DNA from: Baylisascaris procyonis
Taxonomy: Eukaryota > Nematoda > Chromadorea > Rhabditida > Ascarididae
Direction: 5' to 3'
NCBI GenBank assembly: GCA_037389465.1
Contig: JAZARR010000146.1
Coordinates: 4,124,001-4,188,000 of the forward strand
DNA: 64,000 nucleotides
The notes under the pieces were generated by a model that was not told the origin of the DNA, ran no database searches, and saw nothing but the letters and a program-made list of their open reading frames with translations. Shown piece by piece: positions 1-11,583 of the stretch. A program made the translations under genes and the position numbers. Position 1 is the stretch's first letter, and each line of letters opens with the position of its first letter.

Positions 1-871
1 GTATGTGAACTTGCAGTAAAAAAAATGTAACAGTATGCTATTGAACAAGCACATCCAAAACGAAATTGAAAAATCGACAGTTGTTGATGAGGCGAAGAGA
101 TTGAAAGTATTAACAGATTTATTTGTTTGAGAACATGTGTGAAAATGCATAAATAGGCGAAAGTAGGCGGACGACGAAAAATCGAACAATGCACTGAAAA
201 AGAAACTCAAAAATAAAGACTGCGGTGGGAAAAAAAAGTACCAGTAAGCCTAAAGCTGAAACTTTTGAATGAGGGTATGAAGTAAGTAGTTCTCTATGGC
301 CGAGAGACGTGGGCGATCGTCGAGAAAGCATGCGGGCATTGGCGGAAAGAGAGTAGAAAAGGTCGTGAGAAGACCAAATTAGTCGAAGGGAAAACCAACG
401 AATGGCTCCAAAGGTGACAGCAAAGGAATCGATAACCGAGGATTGGAGTAAGAAACTTTGGATGGGCAGCAAAAATGTCCACAATGAAAAATGGTGAATT
501 GGCGGATGAGAGAATGGATGGCAAGGGTTCGTAGAAGAAGTAGGAGGCCGTCATGCAGTGGGATAACATGACCGTCTAAGAAAAATCACAGGGAACAGTT
601 GGATTTGAGAAGAGTGAATCGAGACAAGCGGAAGCGATTTAAAGAAACATTTATTGGTAGTGCAAGATGTTGATTGAAGTAAGGTAAAGATTATGCGATT
701 TATTAACTTTTATTTCTATATTGAATTACGTCAACGTTAGTCTTAATAGCGGCTACGTTTAATCTAAAGTGCAAGAATAATACGAACGTTCGGGCGCAAT
801 AAAATGGTGACATTTCTGTGTTAGGTTTGGCACCGTTGTGAGCAGTTTATGTGGTCATCCCTTTCTTTCAG
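1..871 (+). other. Intron of the first gene
   Basis: The window begins with GTATGTG, which fits a 5' splice donor. The next supported coding segment begins at 872, right after the acceptor tttctttcag. I read the whole stretch as one intron of the coiled-coil gene, which means at least one coding exon lies left of the window. The + strand is purine-rich between about 90 and 640. The minus-strand open frames across this part are long only because of that skew and show no recognisable protein. Confidence 0.55.
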
Positions 872-3800
872 AATTCACCAGGAAGCGGTGGCGAAGAAGG
901 TGGAATCGATCTGACAAGTGGCAACATTCCTCACTTCAACGACGCTCAGGTGCGGTGTTTTTGATTTTTTATGCTGTAACTAATTTATCTCTGGTGAACT
1001 ATACACAAACTTCTTTCGGTGAATCGCAAATCTGTTGCTGTAAGGTGATGTCATCTTCAAAAAAGCAACGCAAGCTTCTTTTTTTTTTTGAATTTAGAAG
1101 GAACAGTACTGGCCTTGAATCGTGTTCGGGGACAATTTAACTGTCCGCAGGTTGCAGGTACTTGCTTTTTGGAAATTGATTTTGCGAACAGGATTATCTG
1201 AAGTTCGATTTATTTCCGTTGAGCTGGCATTACTACTATCGTATTTGAATCATTGCGGCAGAATCTGTTTTGTTGTAGCTGGAACATTCTAGTCGTCTTG
1301 GTATGAGGTTCTCCGCGTTTTTGCTTCCTTACCTTACCATGCCAGATGAAATGTTCCGTCCTGAGGTTCACTAGAATTACTTATATGTGAAAGCGATTTT
1401 ATTGTGCAGTGACGATAATTGTAGGTACAACAGGTGATGGCCGCACTTTCGGTGATCGGAGTGAACTGTGTAAATGCGAAGCGAGTGGTCGACAAGGCGG
1501 CTGAGTTCATCAACACGTTGGAGACGCGTTCGAAGAGCCCCTTTCTAAGGGAGTGTTTGCAGAAGTTGGCTTTCCTCGCTGGAGACGAAAAGGCTATCGA
1601 CGCCCCGAAAGATTCTCGCAAAAATGGTTTGCCATTAAGTAATCTCTATTAATATTTGTTTCGACATCAGCAATCTCGCTTATGAGAGTTTTCAGCTCTA
1701 TCGAAAGAGGTGTTTGTCTTCTTTGTTTATAACCGAAAGGAAGACGGAGTATCAAGGTCAGCTTACGATTCATTTGTTTACTGCCTTGTGTTCATCCTTA
1801 CGCAACGCTATGTGCACAAGAGCAGTAAATATCGAATAGTTTAATTACTTTGATTTCGGCAGACTTATGTGACCCGAATGGATCCATTCGGAAAACGATG
1901 ACGAGTCATTTACAGAATCGTCGTTGGATAGCGGCACTGGGGACGAGCACATTGGGGGTATGCTGGACGAAGAAGACGAGCATCTTAGCGTAATGATGTC
2001 ATCGATGGAGTGTCCAGATGATACACACGACTACATGCTGAATCGCGAGGTGCAGCGTATTGGAGTATTCGCTGATCAAGCAGTCAGCAAGAATCCGCTT
2101 ATGGAATTGGGGCAAGCCGAGAAGTTCGTTCTTACAGTTCTTTTTGGGCTGCTTGAAGTACACAGTTGGGAGCCAATAAATTTAAGCAGTTTTCAAGTAT
2201 TTTAGAATTATTTGTTGCTTTAAAGGAAGTTTTCCAAAAATTGTCAATACTGGAAAGAAGTCGAAAGCGCTTTTAGCAGGTTCTTTCTACTGTGACAGTA
2301 AAAGAATTGCTGAGGATTATCGGTGCATAGTGGTTTGTGATGAATGGTCACTTAATGCTACCAGGACATTGCTAATTCATTTTTTTTTCTGGCGTGCATG
2401 AGTGTGTGCAATGATTTTAGTTCATCTGAATTGATTAGTGACCACTGCGGTTGAAATTTTCAGTGATGCCAAGGTTATGTGATAGAGATTCTGAGCAAAA
2501 AAGGTTCATTTTCTGGTCTCATTTATTTCTAAATTCCTTTTTTGTGAAGAAAAAGAGGAGCGCATATTCATAAAATGTTCATGAGAAGGTTTATTACTTT
2601 TCAGACTCAACGAACACACGGAGAAGATTGCTGCGAGAATCGCATTATTGGAATGCGATAAAGAGAATCTTACTAAGCAGCTGAATGTTGAAAGAGAGAG
2701 ACTTAAGAAGTTAGCATTGTAATCTGTTTTTCAGTTTTTCTATGATATCGAATGAGTTGCAAGTAGCCTTTTCAATTTTTTTTTGTGAAATATATTTTTT
2801 TCCCGCAATGGATTCACTTATTGCGCTATTTGTTCTTCAGCTAATATTTACCAATCGATGGGATTTCCTATCACGATGTGGTAGAGGTAACTAACTCGTA
2901 AAGATTTATTGGTATTTGTTGGATGTTTTTGTGGCTATTAGAGAAACGTCTTGCACGGATGTATGGGTAGCAGAGGAGAATACTTTGGTGTGGAATATGA
3001 TTGCAAAACGATAGAGCCTCTGGTATTAGCGAAAGAGTTAGAGAGGGTTTTTTATGTGTCAAGTAATCCAGAAATATCTGGAGGATTTTAACTAAGATCC
3101 GAATGTTTCCTGAACTATTTTGAGTGATCCTATTTCGTAATTCTGAAGAATTACCGCATACGGGGTTGCTGCAATGATTCAGAGAACTTCAGAGCTTCAA
3201 GAAGGTGGTTTGATGTGGTTAAAAACTGATTCAGATCGGAGCAAAAACATGCAAATACAATGAAGCAGATCCAGGCGCAACTGCAGGCGGAAAAGGAGAA
3301 ACATGAAAAAACCGTTCAACAATTGAATCAGAAAAAGAACGAACTGAAGAAGCAAGAGAAGGTTTTGAAACAACACGAGTAAGGATTTTCAATTAGTTTA
3401 CACGATTACGAGATGATTCTTTCGGAGGAGAAATGAGTTTATTAACGTCAATATATGTGTTGATTTTTATTTTATTGAGCGTTAGCGGTTGAAATATTAA
3501 ACAGAAGCGAGCAGTATGTTCGAGACGAATGGCTGTTGGGAATGAAGGGATAGTTGTGAAAACCATTAGGTTCACCTTGAAATGTGTCCTCATGGAAAAT
3601 ATTATGTAATCATGAAATTTTAGCATAAATTCCTTTTTCTCGCAAATATCAATTTCTGATAAGTTGTATCTGTTGAATTCTGCACATCTATATTAAATAC
3701 GTCCGGAAAAAGCAGCTGATAATTTTGTGCCTCACCTGGTAGCCGGTATTTGAAGTAAGCTCTTGCATCATAAAACTTTAATATAACCCTGTAGGTTTTT

Positions 3801-6800
3801 TTAATGTAGCCAAATAGCACTCAGAGATATAAACCAGAAGTGGACCTTCGTCCCTTGTGCCCCGTTGTTGTTGTCTCTATTACTGAAAACGTAGATTTGG
3901 ACGTCGCAGCATGGCCTAATAGTTTTGTTCAACAGGAGAGATGCGGAACGCTGCCGTGAATTGCAAGACAAAGTGGATTACTTGACGAAGGAGTTGCAAG
4001 AGATGCGTCAGAAGAATGCCGATGAGGTGCGTAAACTGCAGAGGGAATTGCAGTCAAGTCAGGATACGCGTAAAAATATGGCCGATGAGATCAAGGGTCG
4101 TGAAGCGGAGCAGGCTGAGCTCAGAAATCAACTTAGTGAACGCTCTCTTGCGCTCAAGCGTTCCGAGAATACGCTTAGCACGGTGCCTATTCTTCTGTTT
4201 TTTCTTTATGACGTTTCTCTTTATTTTTCTTTTATTGGGTATTTGGTATGCTCACCATATTTCATAGCTTCCGGTTGAATTTTGTCATGCGTAAAATTTG
4301 ATGATTTATGTTGAAGGTACTTGCAGATGTATGGTCTTTTGGTTTTGAGCTATTACCCAATTTCAGTCTGTTGGTAGGCTAAAGGAGGGTAGAATATATT
4401 ATTTGGCACTGATAGGGCGCTGAATTTTGAGATTCGTGAAAGGCGTTATAGCGCTAATGAATTGTATTGAAAATTGCAGCAAAGTGAAGTGGATTAGAAA
4501 TCTTTCAGGAGCGGAAAACGTTCCAGAATAACCTTGCGGCAGCCACAGAACGAGCAAAGAAGACCGAGATCATGTACCTGGAGTTGAAGTTGGAGACTGG
4601 CCTCGCGGTACTAGAGCGCGCTTATAAAGATGCGGGACAACGCGTCAAGGATTTCGAAATGGAACAGAAAAAGTGAATTTTTTTAAAGATCAGTGCTGCA
4701 GACTTGAAAGGGTATCTTTGCTCCATACCGAAGTTCTAGTTCAGCCTTCTGTCCATGAGTTTAGTGGCATGTCGCACCTGAGAGCACATCTTGTGAGACG
4801 TTGCTCATGTGATGCCCCACAGAATGCTTCGGAAGTCGTTTTTCAACGATGCTTAGTTGTTTTCAATAGTATTAACGTCACAGAATCAGTTTTATTTAGA
4901 CATTGTTTGCGACTATCAAAGTATAACAGTTTTTTGTACCTGTGTGCTGTTCAAAAACTGATACGGGGGATAAGCCAGACCATTTAGACACGGGGAAGTG
5001 AAATGCATTGCTATTGCGTTTCTATGGAGTATCTTTTCGGTTAGTTGTTTCCATCAAGTTAAACCTTGTACATGCGAAGGTTGAGGTGCTGTGCTAAAGT
5101 GCGTGACAACAGAATTTGCAGCAAGTTCATTTGGGAAGTGCGAATATTGGGGAGGTGACGGGGATGGGAAAAAGGGCTGTGGTACAGTCGTTGCCTCTTA
5201 ACGGGGCAGGAAATGTAAGAGCGCTTTGTTGGTAGAGGAATTGAGAGTTCCAAGACTGGAATGTTTTAAATGAAACCACATTGTTGCATAAATGGAGGAT
5301 TTAACTTCTAGAGTGAGAAGCGGGGCGCATTCGGAAGAATTGAAGATCGCGATTTCGGAATGGAGAGCTAAGAGAGAGGAGGTTGCAACGCTGATCGCTT
5401 CCTCAAAAGCCGAATTTGCTGCACAGGTTCATCCACTTTCTTCTCTTTTTGCTTTGAAATTATTCTTCTGTTTATTAAAATCGTGAAGTAATAACTGAAT
5501 ACAAATTTATAGCTGAAGAATCCGAGGATAAAATAAGGTTTCAATTAACAGCTAAACGAGTTACACGTATGTTCATTTGAGTTCTGTATGTTTGCAGATT
5601 GAGCAGATAAAGAGTGGGAAACAGTTGTCGCAGTTACCGAGAATCTCGGTAGCCAAACCACCACCGGCGCCGAAATCTTTCAAAATAAATCAGTTCGTCA
5701 GTCAGCCGTCACCGCTTGCGTCCGAAAAACCATCAACGTCGGCAGCGGCCCCGTCTCCAGGCGTCATTGGGCAAACGGCTCGCAGCAGCACTTCACAGGC
5801 CGGTATTATTGGTGAGTTGGCTCGTTTTTCTCAAGTGCGCTTCTTTAGTCGAAAATCTGAGTCAGCACGATATCTGGGGGAGCTGAAAGATCAATCTCAT
5901 CACCTTAGAGTTTCACAGCTCATTGATTTTTTGGGATCAACCCTGCAGATTTTTTGAACCATGTTTGTACATAGGTTATTGACTTAGCTGTTCATGAAAT
6001 GGTAAACGGCTATTATTGGTGTTTGCATAGTACTGTCAAGTAAATTACTTCTAGGGAAACCACCAACAGTGTAAAAATGTTGACAATACTATTATTATTA
6101 GAGCTACACCGTTCATCGGCCCACCTCGAAGTTAATGTTTGTCGCACCGTTTGTGTGTACCATCAGCATGGCCTAGTCTTGAAAACTTGCTTGTGTCATT
6201 TCAGTAGTTATTACAGTGCGTCATGTCTCGAGCCTTAGAGTGTTGAGAAAGCTTAAATAGAACAATAAGCGGAGAAAGTCGTTTGCCTGAAAGCCTGAAG
6301 CCAGCGTTAGTTTAGAGAGAGCTTAAATAAAATGGCAAACAAAGAAGTGATGTGCATGAAGACCTGACCCGTGTATCGGTTGTGGAGAGAGAAGGGGAAA
6401 AGTAGATGCCGGCAGGTTTGAATTCACCGCCACATGGGCTTCAGTTAGATAGCAGATAGAAAATAATGTTTTCATTGAAGCTCTGAGCTCGCAGTTCTAA
6501 CTGTTAATCAGTGAGCTGTCTCCAAGCTTTCCTATCTGTCTTGTTTGTTACGTTTGGAGCTAAGCCAGTTGCGTTTTGCGGCTGGTGGGGTTGAAAAATG
6601 AGAATTCCATGTCTGATGAGTGCTTGGAACCAAAGAGAAGAATCCACGTTGGGATTGTTTAAGAATAGACAAGCTAACAGAAAGGCATACGAGAACTTAT
6701 GTAGACTTTCTATAGTAGCTGATTTGTTTCATTTATTGATCTTGATAGCTGCAACTTCAAAGTTCCGACGCCGTTTTGAATGTTACTGTCAACTTAAAGC

Positions 6801-9800
6801 ACAATTATAGTTTGCTTGTTTTTTGAGTTCATCTGTCGGAAATGGGGAAAAACTAGGCTGCACAGCGATGGTCTTCTATTAGTTGCCGATAAACAATATC
6901 TTCCTACTGTTTTGGGGGCATATATTTGGTCGTTGTTCCGTTACAGTTCATTTCAGTCTGATCTGGAGTGAGAACTTTAGTCGTAACCGCACGTAGTTGT
7001 GAATGAGAACTCTATCAGCTAGCGGGACTAGAGCCCATGAAATGGTTTGAGGATATTTAGTGTACTGCTATTTTGTTGGTAACTTTCGTTGCGTGGTTAG
7101 TAGCAGGTATGTATTCTACTGTATCCTAGACATTGCTTTGACGTGGGGTGGTAAAAACGAGCAATTCAGGCACGGCTATACCATCAAGCAGTGTTGCACC
7201 TGGGTCGCCTGTGCAGTCGATTTCGAAGGCTCCAGCGCCCCCGTCAACTGTGTCCCCCATGAAGTCTCCTATGACCGTCACGTCAACTATCGCCCCCATT
7301 GGTGCGTCTGGCACATTTAAATTGTCTTTTTTCTCTAGTTTCTGGGCATATTAAAAAGTTGTTTTCGGAGCGTCGTTTGTGATTTTTTAGGCTGGCTTGT
7401 TTTTACATCTTTTTCTGAGATAGTTTTCTGCTTCAAAGAACTCTGCTGGCGATACGTAGGGTTGAGAGTGTTTGATGGTGAAATACGAACGAAAATGACG
7501 AGCGGTATTATTGTTCCTACCTTTCACTTTGAAAGCCTAAGCGATGCAGGTCACGGCGGCCGCGTTTTGTATGCCCCTGTCAAGATTTATTTACAATGTA
7601 ATATATTTGATGGTGCGGGAACCGCAATGCCCCAAAGTACTGGAGTGTGGATTCAAACTTTTAGCGTAAGTGATAGGAGTAGCTCTTTTTAATTCAGTTA
7701 TGCGTATTTGAAGGTGTGCGGCCAACGAGTCATGTGAATGGATCGATTGATTTTGGAAACAGCAACATGAGCACAGCACCACCAACAGCAGCAACCGCAG
7801 CCGCGAACTCGTCGTTGAACGCTACACAGCCGCCAACGAGTGCATCAACGTCGGGGATTTCGTTGCCCAACACGTGGGGATCAGCATGGGAGGGTTCACT
7901 GGCGATGAACTCGATCAACGAGCTGCTTAACCCGAGCAGATCTTTCGGACCAATTGGCACCGATTATGGCATCACCAACGCCACGGCCTCTAATCAAGTG
8001 CGTTTCTTTCGCTGCTTATAATACTCGACCGCACACGTTTGTGAATGCCCTTCAGCCTTAGTGAGAAATGTTCGATCTTCATATCTCACTAATTATTTCA
8101 TTTTGTTATGCAGCTGACTTTCTGAGCATATTTTATTTCCAGCTATCGCAGCCACCACCAGGACTTGCGAACGCAGCCACTCATTTCGGAAGTGCACAAT
8201 CAAACGGTTGGGGCAATACAGGTGCCGAATGGTCCAACTCGATCACGGGTATGTTTATTTTCTCTTCTATCTGCCTACTTCATTATAGAAGCATTTTCTG
8301 CTCCCCATTCTCTTTCAGATTACAGAGAGTGCGCACACGAATGTGCCTTTTTGAAATGATAACACTTCGGCAACGTAGGCCTCGTATAGATGATCTGTTG
8401 ATTGCCAGCAGTCATATGTTGTTTTGCTTACAGCTGGTATGAATAATGGCGGCGTCGTTTCGGGGCAGCACGCGCAGTACGGGCGTATGCACCAGGCTGG
8501 TGGATACCAATCGCCGCAGTGGGCTGGTGGATGGGCAGGCTACCGCACTCCACAAGCGGGTGGTTCTCCTGATGTCGCGGTACATTTTCGCTTATTTCTT
8601 CTCAGTTATCCCTGAAGGGTATTCCAGAAGCATTTATTTATTTATTTATTTTTTTTTTTGGGGGGAGGTAGCGATAAGGACAATGAGGCTATACTGAAAC
8701 CATGAGCATACTCATTTCAGAATACTATGCTCGACAATAGCCGTAGCTCATCACCACGCAGGGACGTTGTAATGGACTCACTAAGAACTCATTTTCCACA
8801 AATTTCGCCGTAAGTTTTCGCATTATTTCGTTTTGCTGGTTGCATTTTATTTTGGTTTCATTTGTTTTGTTTCGTTGAAGATGACTAGAGAATTGCCGTT
8901 TGAAATGATGGGATATGTTGAAGACATCACTTAGTGCTCTGTCAATACAGTATGACGGTTTTCGCGAATGCATCCGTGGTAGCAGTGAATTGGTTAAGAG
9001 AGGGGCTCCAGTTAGGGTTGCAGCTTGCCAGGCTCACCGCCATGTTGTGCGTTATCATTCGTGGCACATGATCAGCTATACAAGTTTCATGTCCGAAGAG
9101 AGAATTTGTTCGGATTGAACATTTTATTTTACCGTGGATAAGCAGGAAGTTTATTTTGTCATGGATAAGCAGGAAGTTCCACCACTTGTTTATCATGTTC
9201 GAAAATTGGCTCTGTGGGAAGCAAACATTGTATTTTAAAGGTCATGGAAATTGTTATTCGTCTGCATAAATGCGTTACTGTTGTCCAAAGACCGTCGCCA
9301 ATGAGCACAGTTTCTGGGCTCTTAATGAAGCGGTGAGATGTGATAAGAATTTAGCTCAACGAGGGATCGATCATCTTCAGAATAGTGTGGCGCAGTATTT
9401 GGAAACCTGACAAGCGCTGAGCATCCTATTTCCATTTACTAGAGAGCACAACTTACTGACACCATAATTTGCTAGTGTAAGTGGACGTAGTGCTCCTCTT
9501 AAGTTAACGGATAGTGTTGCTGAAGGTGGTCATATTGGCGCTGAAAGTTTAATTGTTTGTGTGAATTTGCTTTTGACATATTTTTCCTTTGATTTCTTAT
9601 TTCTTCCAGCCATGGGAAGATGGGCGTAGGTTAATAAATTCGCCGCATGCGTGAACGTTTGATGAAATGTTTTGTTTGTAGCTTAAATATCCCCAGCATC
9701 AGTGTTAAGTTTTGTATCGGCTCATTTTCTGACTTTTTGCTGCTCAACCTTACGGATGTGCTTGAGGAACAATTGAGCGATTTGGTGCTCGTTGAAAATT

Positions 9801-10842
9801 AATTCGTGATTGCGGTTGTCCATCGTGAGTTTGTTTCAAATAGTATCTCATCGGTCAATGATGAGGCAGCGTTCCAGAATCGTTTCTGTTTTGTTTTAGG
9901 GAGACATTGAAGGAGTATGCAGGCGAGTTTATGATTCGCAACAACTGTGCCACGCTAAAGAACGTTCCAATTACTGATATTGTCAGTCAAGTAGCGCAGA
10001 TGATCGCCTCTAAACAGGTTTGATCTTGCGAACCATTAGCATACTTTGCATTGTTTCGTTGCACGAAATTTGGCTTATGCGATATCGTTATCGCATTGCA
10101 TTATACTCTTTAGTGTGATAAATTATTCGTCATAAATTATACACACTTCATGAGACAGACACCTTATCTCATTTTCTTACCTAATCAGCCTGGATCACCA
10201 TAAAGTCTGTCTCTTTGAGGTGCTTTTATCGTTGAGATCTACCTTTATCATAAGGATGCAAAAGTTTTTGAACAAATTGATGAGCTTTGAAGTCAAATAT
10301 GGGGAAATCGCTTGCTACGTATTTCTTGAGGATTAGTATGAGATATGGAGTATATTTTGAAAAAGGCTTTTGTTCAGTGGTTTATGCAGAGTATCGGCTG
10401 TTTTGATAAACAGGTTTTTTGTTGGTTTAGATGTGGAACAAAACGAGTATTCCGCCAATGATGCATCAGCCTCCACCAAATGTCATGGTTCAGCAGTCAG
10501 CGGTTGGGATGGCACCTATCGAGAGTTTCCAGTCGCCTCCCTCACGTCTTCACACTCAGCAATCGGTAGTGCACTCGCACGTCCTCATGCAACAACAATG
10601 TGCGTTTATTTTCCTTTCATTGTTGCCTTCAATGTTAACTACCTCCATGAAGATCGTTTAGCTTCTTGATCGAGTTGAATTATATTTGATTGGGAAGCTG
10701 TCGCTATCAGCTGCTTTGCCTTTCGGTATGGATGTGATGAAGGAAGGGGTGTAGTTATCGATGAAGGCCGTTAATTGCTCTCTCGATAATATGATTTGGC
10801 TGAGTGGCATTACTTTCAGTGCGCGATGGTATGGAGAACTGA
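872..10842 (+). CDS. Coiled-coil protein with TTC3/DZIP3-like C-terminal helical module, 5' partial
   Basis: Seventeen phase-compatible exons: 872-949, 1434-1638 (or 1626), 1916-2123, 2605-2718, 3235-3378, 3936-4182, 4509-4672, 5312-5426, 5598-5811, 7170-7301, 7714-7997, 8143-8248, 8434-8579, 8721-8809, 9900-10017, 10431-10599, 10820-10842. They give 2,556 nt, about 851 residues with stop. The first part is acidic. Residues about 165-425 form a long charged coiled coil (e.g. KVDYLTKELQEMRQK). Residues 425-720 are Pro/Ser/Thr, then Gly/Asn/Gln-rich, with motif SINELLNPSRSFGP. Residues about 735-788 (MDSLRTHFPQIS, then IRNNCATLKNVPITDIVSQV) resemble the helical module preceding the RING in TTC3/DZIP3 ubiquitin ligases and shared with RBM44-like proteins. 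No RING Cys/His pattern is seen; the protein ends LRDGMEN. The gene model is strong. The family is inferred from remembered motif shape. N-terminal domains would lie outside the window. Confidence 0.8.
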
Positions 10843-11583
10843 GCACGACGAAACAGCAACTGCTCCTAAGATGGACATACACCACCTATTCGAGAGGCAG
10901 TTATCTGCTTTTCTTGTGACACAGAAGCGAGCGAAGTACAGAGCAGACGACTTACGGCTTCTACTCTCATTTCCTCTTCTTGTTCTAACCCTTCCCATCT
11001 TTTATCGTTTTTAAGCGTCTGACCTTATTTGAGCTTACGCCTGTCCTGAGACGATGTTTTGCTCGGTTTGCAATCTGATGCAGCCATTGACCGTGTTCGA
11101 TTAGGGCCTCGCCCTTTGGCGGCTACGTGGCCGCGCGACGTGAGCTTGGTCATGTGGAAATTTCGAACTGCCACGCGCTTTTGTTTTGCTCAACGTTGCA
11201 CCGGCGGTTGTATTTATCTAGTTGAGTTGAGTTGTATTCACACTGCGCATGTGCAGGGCGCGGTGCATGCGATGCAAATTCGCACGCACCCGTTCGGTCG
11301 GTCCGTTGTACAGCGCCGGAGCAGCGACGCTCCTCCGGGCCGAGTCCGTTAACTGCGCTCATCTTACCGGTTTCTGTTTTATTATTTTAGCGTACTGGCT
11401 TGCTTGTTCCCTTTTCCCCTTTTTATGTGATAAAAGCTATTGCTACTGTCAGATGTCTGCTCTGCGGTTGGTTGACGGCCTTGTTGCCAGAGTTTCAACG
11501 ATTTGTTAACGTGAGCGGTGGTTTTTTTATTTAGCGCGCTGATAATAATATCCTCTGCATATGGATAATGTTTGGTGAATAAA
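10843..11583 (+). other. Probable 3' UTR of the coiled-coil gene with AATAAA signal
   Basis: After the stop at 10840-10842 no further coding exon in the same direction is convincing. The first canonical AATAAA in this orientation is at 11578-11583. That would give a 3' UTR of roughly 750 nt. The stretch 11,060-11,360 is richer in GC than its surroundings but its open frames do not resemble a protein family. Confidence 0.35.
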
